From Spirochaetales bacterium (GTDB lineage: Bacteria; Spirochaetota; Spirochaetia; Treponematales; Treponemataceae), in the NCBI GenBank assembly GCA_016929605.1, contig JAFGIM010000066.1, forward strand, positions 1-34,261: a stretch of 34,261 nt of DNA. The letters are read 5' to 3'. The notes under the pieces are model-generated. The model was not told the DNA's origin, did no database searches, and saw only the letters and a program-made list of their open reading frames with translations. Positions 9,375 to 16,791 of this stretch are shown piece after piece. The stretch's first letter is position 1, and the number at the start of each line of letters is the position of its first letter. The position numbers and the translations under genes are program-made.

Positions 9375-10511
9375 TTATTTCATTAAAATGGGAACAAGGG
9401 CCAAAACAAGACCTCCGGCAACCACCGAGCCAATTTGTCCTGATACATTCGCGCTCACCGCGTGCATCAGGATAATATTAGAAGGATCCTCTTTCATTGC
9501 CATTTTTTGGATAACCCGACTCGACATGGGAAAGGCTGAAATGCCGCAAGCGCCAATCATGGGATTCATTTTATGCTTCATAAATAGATTCAGGAATTTG
9601 GCAAAAATAACCCCACTCGCGGAGTTAATGATAAAGGCAAGCATTCCCAAGAGCATAATCTTGATTGTATCAATGCGGATAAAGTCTGAAGCCCTCATCG
9701 AAGCGCCAACGGTAATTCCCAAAAGGAGGGTAACCAGATTGGATAACTCATTTTGTGCGGTACGGGACAATTTTTCCAGTACTCCACATTCACGAATAAG
9801 GTTTCCAAACATTAAAAAACCAATGAGGGGAGCGGCAATGGGAACGAGAATACTTGCAAGTATGGTAACCGCTACCGGGAACACAATGACCAAGGAGGCG
9901 GGAATTGTATGATCAATCGCTTCCATCCGTCGCAAGCGCTCCTTTTTGGTGGTAAGGGCACGAATAACCGGCGGCTGAATAATGGGCACCAAAGACATAT
10001 ACGAATAAGCAACTACGGTAATAGGACCAAGCAGGTACCGGGCAAAACGAGTGGTAATATATATGGTTGTCGGACCATCTGCCGCGCCGATAATACCGAT
10101 ACTGGCCGCTTCTTTAAGGTCATAGCCCATCATACCGGCAATGGCTATCGTAATAAAAATACCCAAATGGGCAGCCGCTCCAAAGAACATCATCCAGGGA
10201 CGCTGAAACAAGGGACGAAAATCAATCATGGCACCCACGCCAATAAAGATGAGCAGGGGAAAAAGCTCTGTTCCAATTCCGGCGTCAAAAAGATGTTTCA
10301 GGGCTCCAGGAACCCCCTCGTGTTCCCAGACAACGGCCAGGGGCAAATTAACCAAAATTGCTCCAAACCCGATCGGTAACAGCAACATGGGCTCATAATC
10401 CTTGGCGATTGCTACCCAAATCAACAAACCGCCTATCGCATACATGGTAAATTGCTGCCAACCAAGCGATAAGAGTCCTTCTAAAAAGAAGTCAATAATC
10501 ACTGTTATCAT
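9375..10511 (-). CDS. oadB: Sodium-ion-translocating decarboxylase beta subunit
   Basis: Multi-TM protein with LIFIGVGAMIDFRPLF, SIGIIGAADGPTTIYIT, GACGISAFPMSSRVIQK motifs of the OadB/GcdB/MmdB family; SD AAGGAG. Confidence 0.92.
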   Translation of the reverse strand: MITVIIDFFLEGLLSLGWQQFTMYAIGGLLIWVAIAKDYEPMLLLPIGFGAILVNLPLAVVWEHEGVPGALKHLFDAGIGTELFPLLIFIGVGAMIDFRPLFQRPWMMFFGAAAHLGIFITIAIAGMMGYDLKEAASIGIIGAADGPTTIYITTRFARYLLGPITVVAYSYMSLVPIIQPPVIRALTTKKERLRRMEAIDHTIPASLVIVFPVAVTILASILVPIAAPLIGFLMFGNLIRECGVLEKLSRTAQNELSNLVTLLLGITVGASMRASDFIRIDTIKIMLLGMLAFIINSASGVIFAKFLNLFMKHKMNPMIGACGISAFPMSSRVIQKMAMKEDPSNIILMHAVSANVSGQIGSVVAGGLVLALVPILMK

Positions 10512-10609
10512 TAGTGCACACTCCTTGAGTTATCTTGCATCCAACAATACCATCAGGGCAGAAAAAAAACTACCGGAGGCACAATAGAAACCTGCTGACT
10601 ATTTAATGA

Positions 10610-10638
10610 TTGCGCCATGTCACTTTTGGCCCTATACT
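10610..10638 (+). promoter_or_regulatory. Promoter (TTGCGC-N17-TATACT)
   Basis: Upstream of the 10666 gene, which has SD GGAGGAG. Confidence 0.5.
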
Positions 10639-10665
10639 GATACATAAGTCCAATAGGAGGAGTTC

Positions 10666-11226
10666 ATGGCAGTTAAGGCAATGGATTTATTCGAGGCGTA
10701 TACACAAAACAAGCTTCCAATGGATGAAGGTTATATTGTGTCGTCTTTTTTCAAGCAGGAATCAACCTATAGCATTTATGAGGTAGTCTCATATTCTGCT
10801 ATCAAGGACATTTATTTAACCGGCAACGGATTAACCTTTCAAACAAACGGAAAAAAGTTACATCTGTTGGTTGAGCCACCCTCGTACCCTCAAAAAGCAA
10901 TTGAACCGTATTGCCGATCCCAGGAGTTTTTAGTGCCCCTGCGGTTTAGCGAGTCCACTATCATTACTGCAAAAAATCAGGTTAAGGTGATTTTTAGCAA
11001 GGCCCCCCAGGACGCAATCTCTGCCTTTACCATTGTAAAACCGGAGGGTATCAATTTTGCCTTCCTCTTCTACTCACAGCCGGATGTCTTTGCCTCTATC
11101 GAAAAGTTTTTTGCAAAAACCCTTAATCAGGAAGCAGGGGTGCCTCAGGCAGACTCAGCAAAGATAGCAAAATCAATCGGAGAATTGTGTGCTCAAACCC
11201 TTACCTGGCCAAAAGACCGGGAATAA
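10666..11226 (+). CDS. Conserved-looking hypothetical protein, 186 aa
   Basis: Strong SD (AGGAGGAG), promoter, and position immediately before the ATP-grasp gene; no family recognised. Confidence 0.75.
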   Translation: MAVKAMDLFEAYTQNKLPMDEGYIVSSFFKQESTYSIYEVVSYSAIKDIYLTGNGLTFQTNGKKLHLLVEPPSYPQKAIEPYCRSQEFLVPLRFSESTIITAKNQVKVIFSKAPQDAISAFTIVKPEGINFAFLFYSQPDVFASIEKFFAKTLNQEAGVPQADSAKIAKSIGELCAQTLTWPKDRE

Positions 11227-12106
11227 AGGACTGATACTGGCGATATGGTCATTAAAAACCCGTGATTACCGTTTTTTTGATGACTTTTATCCTGCCAAGC
11301 AACTTTCTGCCGCCTGTTCAAACCGGAGCCTTGAGCTCCGGTTTTTGTTTCCTCACGATGTTCCCTCGTATCTTGATACTCATGCAAAGAGCCTGGACAT
11401 CAAGACAACCGTATGCCTTATTCGCGGCCATCTGGAACCGGCAATCTTTGAGCTACTTGAAAAAAAGGCTCTCCGCTGCATTAACACAAGGGCGTCGATG
11501 GATGTGGTTCAGGACAAATATCGCCTCTATCAATTTTTAACGGCACATAACTGGCCTACCATTAAAACGGATCGTATCGACCCGGAGAAACCGCTCATTT
11601 CGCCTGAGTATTCCTTTCCGGTCGTTATTAAACCGCGCTATGGAAGCCGGGGCAGAGGAGTCTCCCTGATAGCCTCAGAATCATCCCTCCGTGCCGCCAT
11701 TACCTATAGTGCTAATGAGCAGCTGTTGCTGCAGGAATACTTGGCCAACTCCCATGGAAGAGACGTGCGTATTCTTCTTGCGGGAGATACCCTTGTCGCC
11801 GCTTACGAGCGGGTATCAGCGCAGGGCAACTTTAAGTCGAACGCGTGCGAAGGAGCGATTGCACACAAGGCGTCATGGGAAGGTATCGATTACTGGATTC
11901 AGATGGCTCGTGATATCTGTGCCCGGGCAGGGCTCTGGTATGCAAGCGTCGACTTTCTGTTCAGGTCGCCACCCTCCCAAAAGATGGTAGAGCTAGCCGT
12001 ATGCGAGGTAAACGCCTCCCCGGGATTTGAAGCTCTGGACCGGGATCTTTGTATGGATAGCGCGACTATACTGATAGATGCGATGATTCAGGATTTTTTT
12101 ACCTAA
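11189..12106 (+). CDS. RimK-like ATP-grasp ligase
   Basis: VVIKPRYGSRGRGVSL, GRDVRILLAGDTLVAAYERVSAQGNFKSN, AVCEVNASPGFEALD. The true start may be a non-ATG codon near 11231. Confidence 0.83.
   Translation: MLKPLPGQKTGNKGLILAIWSLKTRDYRFFDDFYPAKQLSAACSNRSLELRFLFPHDVPSYLDTHAKSLDIKTTVCLIRGHLEPAIFELLEKKALRCINTRASMDVVQDKYRLYQFLTAHNWPTIKTDRIDPEKPLISPEYSFPVVIKPRYGSRGRGVSLIASESSLRAAITYSANEQLLLQEYLANSHGRDVRILLAGDTLVAAYERVSAQGNFKSNACEGAIAHKASWEGIDYWIQMARDICARAGLWYASVDFLFRSPPSQKMVELAVCEVNASPGFEALDRDLCMDSATILIDAMIQDFFT
11320..11350 (+). other. Intragenic terminator-like hairpin
   Basis: AAACCGGAGC-CTTGA-GCTCCGGTTT perfect 10-bp stem followed by TTGTTT. Confidence 0.7.
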
Positions 12107-13861
12107 TCACGCTTCCCCTAATAGCTGCTTCAGTTCCTGTATTTCACCGGCAAGTTTGGACCGCTCCAGTTTTTGATAGCGAGCGGGAACCATTTCGCGG
12201 CTGGTACACTCAAGAACGGCAACCAAATTCTGAAGCTCAATTTCATGTGGATATGCCGGAGGGATAAAGTCCCTGATTGTCTGATCGATGTCCTCCCGGG
12301 TAACGATTGTATGTCCGTCCATCGTGGCATTCATCTTGGAGCGAACCAGTATCGCCTCAATATCAGAGCCGGATACCTCAAACTTGAACGACTTGAAAAT
12401 ATCGGCAAGGGGGAAATCCTTTACCTTGATATCGAGCTTACGCTGAAGTGTACGAAAAAGTTCTACCTTTTCGTCGACAGTCTCGGGATAAAACAGGGCA
12501 AGATGCTCCTCGGCACGGCCCTGACGCTTTAAATCTATAGGTAAAAGATCAGGGCGACAGGTTATCAAGAACCAGATAATCTTTCCCCGATACTCGGTAT
12601 TCCCCATAAAGTTTGCAATCTGGGCAAACACACGGTTTGAGGTTCCCGAGTCCCCCTGTGCGTCCCGATCGCCAAGAAAGGCGTCGGCCTCATCTATCAT
12701 AACCGCAACCGGGCTCATCGCCTTTAGTATGTTAAGCACCTTTTCCAGATTGCTTTCGGTAGCACCCTGCCATTTTGAGCGGAAATTGCGAAGCTTAACC
12801 ATGGGTATCCCGATTTCGCCGGCAAAGGCAGAAACCATAAAGGTTTTCCCCGTTCCAACCGGCCCCGCAATTAAATAGCCCATGGGCAACACATCTATTC
12901 GTCCCTGTTTAAGGGCCTTTGCCGCACTTTGGAATCTTTTTTTTACAAAACCATGTCCGCCAACAAACGATAAATCATGTTCGGTTTCCACAAACTCAAG
13001 AAGCCCTGCAGCCTCGTTTTCGATGATTGCCCGCTTGCGAAGCCGTAAATAATCCAGGGTTATGGGCTTATCCTCCTGATAGGATTCCGCCACCAGTTGA
13101 TTTAGATTAAGAAGGTTCAAGCCGGAGGTAAGGACGCCAATACGTTCCGGATTAAGACCTCTCTCCAGAATCAACATCTCTTTGCTATCTAAAAATTCCA
13201 AAAACTGGGTGCGAACCAGTTGGTCAGGAAAGGGAATGGTTACCTTTACCGTTGATGGAGAAGTCGACAGGCGGGGATTGATATCGGTCAGGTTCTCGGT
13301 AAGCATGATAACCGAGACATCGCCCCGGGTAAACTGCGGTTCGTGCGACCAGCGATTAAGGGTTACCAGGCAATAGCGGTCTATCTCGTCAAGGTGTCCT
13401 ATCTCGTCTGCCGGAACAATCGTTTCGGCGTAGTCGATAATCAATACGATCCGAAGATCCTTGGGGATGTTTAACACAAAGTAGCGCTCCAGATAATCAA
13501 AGGCCTTTACCGGATCGCGTGTCAAAAATTCCTCTGCAGGGACATTGGGATAGCGGGCGGTCATAGTCTTTATGTATGCTTTTTCCATCTCGGCCATACA
13601 AAAGGATATTCCGCTCGATTTGTCATAAAAGACAATGATATCCCGATTACCAAAAAGGACCTCCGAGATATAATCTTGAATACGGACGAACATAAACTCG
13701 CCCTCGTTCATCTTATGGGGCAAAAAATCACGGATATTCCCATGCACAAAATAGAGATTTGCGGTTTTGGAACAATATTTTACCGACAATTCCTGTGCCC
13801 AGGATGGCAATATATTGATAAAATCGAGATTTTTCTTGATGAGCTGCTGACCCTGTGCCAT
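12107..13861 (-). CDS. Two-domain AAA ATPase (Ycf46-like architecture: degenerate N-terminal domain plus canonical C-terminal AAA)
   Basis: C-terminal GPVGTGKT, VAVMIDEADAFLG, ITCRPDLLP, LKRQGRAEEH. N-terminal Walker-B-like RIVLIIDYAE without a Walker A. Start at 13861 preferred (SD GGAGGGG). Confidence 0.82.
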   Translation of the reverse strand: MAQGQQLIKKNLDFINILPSWAQELSVKYCSKTANLYFVHGNIRDFLPHKMNEGEFMFVRIQDYISEVLFGNRDIIVFYDKSSGISFCMAEMEKAYIKTMTARYPNVPAEEFLTRDPVKAFDYLERYFVLNIPKDLRIVLIIDYAETIVPADEIGHLDEIDRYCLVTLNRWSHEPQFTRGDVSVIMLTENLTDINPRLSTSPSTVKVTIPFPDQLVRTQFLEFLDSKEMLILERGLNPERIGVLTSGLNLLNLNQLVAESYQEDKPITLDYLRLRKRAIIENEAAGLLEFVETEHDLSFVGGHGFVKKRFQSAAKALKQGRIDVLPMGYLIAGPVGTGKTFMVSAFAGEIGIPMVKLRNFRSKWQGATESNLEKVLNILKAMSPVAVMIDEADAFLGDRDAQGDSGTSNRVFAQIANFMGNTEYRGKIIWFLITCRPDLLPIDLKRQGRAEEHLALFYPETVDEKVELFRTLQRKLDIKVKDFPLADIFKSFKFEVSGSDIEAILVRSKMNATMDGHTIVTREDIDQTIRDFIPPAYPHEIELQNLVAVLECTSREMVPARYQKLERSKLAGEIQELKQLLGEA

Positions 13862-13943
13862 GTTCCCCTCCACCCGTCGTCAGTGTAGCATTACTGTTAC
13901 GCTAACACAATATTTTCCGTTTCGAGTTTTTTTTCACGATATC

Positions 13944-13972
13944 TTGTTTTTTCTTTGCCGATGCGTTAGGGT
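13944..13972 (+). promoter_or_regulatory. Promoter for ferredoxin (TTGTTT-N17-TAGGGT)
   Basis: Spacing 17; SD AAGGAG follows before the ATG at 14003. Confidence 0.4.
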
Positions 13973-14002
13973 ACAACCATACTACTTACGAAGGAGTCTT
14001 AT

Positions 14003-14173
14003 ATGGCTTATAAAATTTCCGACGCCTGCATCAATTGCGGAGCTTGCGAAGGTGAATGCCCGGTAAGCGCCATCAGCGAAAAAGACGATAAGCGCGTTAT
14101 TGACGCAGCAACTTGTATCAGCTGTGGCGCCTGTTCAGCGGTATGCCCGGTTGAGGCAATCTCCGAGGAATAA
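14003..14173 (+). CDS. 2[4Fe-4S] ferredoxin, 56 aa; absent from ORF track
   Basis: MAYKISDACINCGACEGECPVSAISEKDDKRVIDAATCISCGACSAVCPVEAISEE; two CxxCxxCxxxCP motifs. Confidence 0.97.
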   Translation: MAYKISDACINCGACEGECPVSAISEKDDKRVIDAATCISCGACSAVCPVEAISEE

Positions 14174-14192
14174 TCGGTATCACGCACCGTGC

Positions 14193-14226
14193 ACCGTAGC
14201 AGTTGACTGCTACGGTATTTTTTTTT
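14193..14226 (+). terminator. Rho-independent terminator of the ferredoxin gene
   Basis: ACCGTAGCAG-TTGA-CTGCTACGGT followed by a poly-T tract. Confidence 0.93.
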
Positions 14227-14258
14227 ACGGACAGCCCTGTTCCGTAAGGGGAGTCGCC

Positions 14259-14678
14259 ATGATACGCAACATACTCGCAGGCTACACAGACTTGCTACAA
14301 TCCCTTCTTCGTTTTGTCGCCCTTTTTGCCGTCTCTCTGGGCTTGGGAGCTCTTGTGGTATGGCCCCTGTGGCGACTTGCCGTTGGGAATCCCCAGGTAT
14401 ACACCCTGGCATCCGCTGTGTTCGCCACGCTCATTATTGTTTCCATTATTGCCGTTCGTCTCAGGCGGGCGTATATCCGGGACAAAGGTCTTTTGTACAC
14501 CAGCCTAATCCGACGCCTGATTGTTGTAGTCGGTGTGTCCACCTCTGTTTTTTTTGTCATGCACTACCAGCGTCTTATCGCCCTTGCCTGCGCCTTCCTT
14601 ACCCTTATCCTCTATGGCATGGTCGCTTTTGGCATTAACCCCCGCCGCCGTTCATCACCAAAGAATCCTCAGTTGTAA
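14259..14678 (+). CDS. Small multi-TM membrane protein
   Basis: Start at 14259 with SD AAGGGGAG; several hydrophobic segments. ORF track start at 14100 lies inside the ferredoxin gene. Confidence 0.68.
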   Translation: MIRNILAGYTDLLQSLLRFVALFAVSLGLGALVVWPLWRLAVGNPQVYTLASAVFATLIIVSIIAVRLRRAYIRDKGLLYTSLIRRLIVVVGVSTSVFFVMHYQRLIALACAFLTLILYGMVAFGINPRRRSSPKNPQL

Positions 14679-14680
14679 CC

Positions 14681-15616
14681 ATGAACGCAACTCCAGGCGG
14701 CATACGAGTATTCCTTTTTATGTCATGCGCCCTCTGGAGCATTGCCTCTTTGCATCTTGAAACAAAGCCATCCCGCTATCCCCTGATTCCCGATCTATCT
14801 TCCCTTAATCCGGTATTTCGCCAATACTCGGACGATGTCTCTGCGGCCCGGATAGCCCTGGCGGGCGCCGATGCAAAACTCCCGCTCGGAATCTATTCCT
14901 ACCGGGTCAAAAGCGGAGAAACCCTTATTTCTATCGCTGCCAGATGCTCCATTCCCTACGACTCAATCGCGGGGCTTAATCGAATTCCGTCGGCAACCGC
15001 TGTACTGGAAGGAAAAACGCTCTTGTTGCCCACCCTTCCCGGCCTCTATCTTCCTGACCAGGCAAGCTCCGATTTTGAACACTTGCTGCTTTCTTCGTTT
15101 GATCCTGCCAGTCCCCTTATCTTGTCCTTTACAGTCTATGATCCTCACACTTCATCAGCTCGCCCCGTCCATTGTATTCCCGCACAACAGTGGGACGGTA
15201 CCGTACGCGCTTTTTTCCTTAAACCCTACTTTACCTTTCCCCTTCCCCAAGGCATCCTTACCTCCTCTTTTGGCTATCGAAAAAACCCGATAACAGGAAA
15301 TCTTATCTTTCATAAGGGAGTGGATCTTGCGGCCCCTCGGGGAACGCCGGTACTTGCCTGTAGAGACGGAACGGTTATTGTCTCTTCTTTTGACCCCGTA
15401 TATGGCAATTATCTTATTCTCCGCCATGATGGCGGACGCGAAAGCCTCTATGGCCATCTGGAAACAAAAAAAATCGAGTTGCATGGCCGAGTCAAATCAG
15501 GTACTATTTTAGGTACTGTAGGTTCAACTGGTCAGTCAACCGGCCCGCATCTCCATTTTGAGATACATGAAAACGGGGTTCCGAAGAATCCTGCAGGATT
15601 CATAAAAGGGAATTAG
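14681..15616 (+). CDS. LysM domain plus M23 peptidase (murein endopeptidase-like)
   Basis: LysM YRVKSGETLISIAARCSIPYDSIAGLNRI; M23 HKGVDLAAPRGTPV and GPHLHFEI. Confidence 0.9.
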   Translation: MNATPGGIRVFLFMSCALWSIASLHLETKPSRYPLIPDLSSLNPVFRQYSDDVSAARIALAGADAKLPLGIYSYRVKSGETLISIAARCSIPYDSIAGLNRIPSATAVLEGKTLLLPTLPGLYLPDQASSDFEHLLLSSFDPASPLILSFTVYDPHTSSARPVHCIPAQQWDGTVRAFFLKPYFTFPLPQGILTSSFGYRKNPITGNLIFHKGVDLAAPRGTPVLACRDGTVIVSSFDPVYGNYLILRHDGGRESLYGHLETKKIELHGRVKSGTILGTVGSTGQSTGPHLHFEIHENGVPKNPAGFIKGN

Positions 15617-15621
15617 TGCTT

Positions 15622-16602
15622 ATGCGTATATCGCGCTCTGCCTCACTGGTAGTTATCCTCATCTGTGCCCTGGGTGTCCTTCAGGCTGAATCGTTTCGGG
15701 TCAGGTCCATTACCCCGGTATCGGTGTCGAGCCAACACAGCGAAGGCTCTACCGTAGAACTGGGCTACAATGACGCTATAGCAATTTCTCTGGACAAGCC
15801 ACCCCTTTTTCTTAAAGGGCTGGAGGTAGAAGTAAAAATCCCCCGAGATCTTTCCTCGTTTCGCAACTCCATGGCCTGGGGCCTGTACCGCAGCATTTCT
15901 CCAAACCCGGCACCTTCGATTATTGATTATCAGGGAGAGCAGATTTCTCTGCAGCCCCTTCCATCCCGGCTCTCCTTTGTTCTCCAAATTCCACTTCGCA
16001 AGGGACATGGACTAAAAGACAGCCCCTACTCAACGGTCATCACCTCGATTCAAAGCCTCAACGAGCCCCTTATTTTTCGTCTATTACCGATTATGAAGGG
16101 TTTGCCTGAATCCATAGAAACCCTTAAGTTTACGGTCCGCATCAAACCCCTGCTTGCTGATGAGGGAGCCTTTCAACTACAGATACACTGGCCCGAAGGC
16201 AAGGAAAAACCAGTCGTGGTCAGAATCGATGAGGCCTTGATAGACAAACCGTCTCAATTACTCTTTCTTGCTCCCGGAACCCACCATCTTTCTATAGTTT
16301 CCGAAGATTTTAGAAATGAGGTTCGGGTATTCTCGGTGGAAACGGCTCGCATTACCGAGATGGTGGTTGAGCTTCAGGATACCGTCCCCCGCCTTTTTGT
16401 CTCTGCACCGGAGAACACCCACATTCTTTTGGATAGCGTCCCCCTCGATCTTGGAAAAAAAGGATTTCCGCTTGAGCCAGGCGATCATGAGATTATCTTT
16501 CGTGTGGGCGATTATGAGTTAAAGCGAATGATAACGGCCGAAAAGGGTCGCGATTACACTATTTCCATGCAAATTGACCTGGAAGTCGTAGAAAGCCCCT
16601 GA
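15622..16602 (+). CDS. Exported protein with PEGA-like C-terminal repeats
   Basis: Signal peptide; LFLAPGTHHLSIVSEDF and HILLDSVPLDLGKKGFPLEPGDHEIIFRV resemble PEGA modules. Confidence 0.62.
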   Translation: MRISRSASLVVILICALGVLQAESFRVRSITPVSVSSQHSEGSTVELGYNDAIAISLDKPPLFLKGLEVEVKIPRDLSSFRNSMAWGLYRSISPNPAPSIIDYQGEQISLQPLPSRLSFVLQIPLRKGHGLKDSPYSTVITSIQSLNEPLIFRLLPIMKGLPESIETLKFTVRIKPLLADEGAFQLQIHWPEGKEKPVVVRIDEALIDKPSQLLFLAPGTHHLSIVSEDFRNEVRVFSVETARITEMVVELQDTVPRLFVSAPENTHILLDSVPLDLGKKGFPLEPGDHEIIFRVGDYELKRMITAEKGRDYTISMQIDLEVVESP

Positions 16603-16646
16603 TTTTTCTCTCAAGACGATTAGCGGCCTTGCCGATTATTATTACA

Positions 16647-16685
16647 TCGGACAGTTGGTTCCCCTCCCACCCACTGACTGTCCGA
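16647..16685. repeat. Perfect 9-bp inverted repeat in the intergenic region
   Basis: TCGGACAGT (16647-16655) / ACTGTCCGA (16677-16685), 21-nt loop. Confidence 0.8.
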
Positions 16686-16700
16686 TAGCCTGATGGGCGG

Positions 16701-16730
16701 GCCGGTTGAAATATACCGGCTCTTTTTTTT
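16701..16730 (+). terminator. Rho-independent terminator
   Basis: GCCGGT-TGAAATAT-ACCGGC followed by TCTTTTTTTT. Confidence 0.82.
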
Positions 16731-16791
16731 CTCCCTTCCGGATTATTCTTTTCTTCTTGTAACAAAGCCCTCTTTATGCTTTTATTGTAGT

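Noticed and set aside
9388-10379. 174-aa and 156-aa plus-strand ORFs opposite oadB
   Set aside because: Antisense to a well-supported membrane subunit gene; composition looks like a reverse-frame artefact.
14100-14258. N-terminal extension of the 14259 membrane protein ORF
   Set aside because: Overlaps the ferredoxin gene and its terminator; the ATG at 14259 has a good SD.
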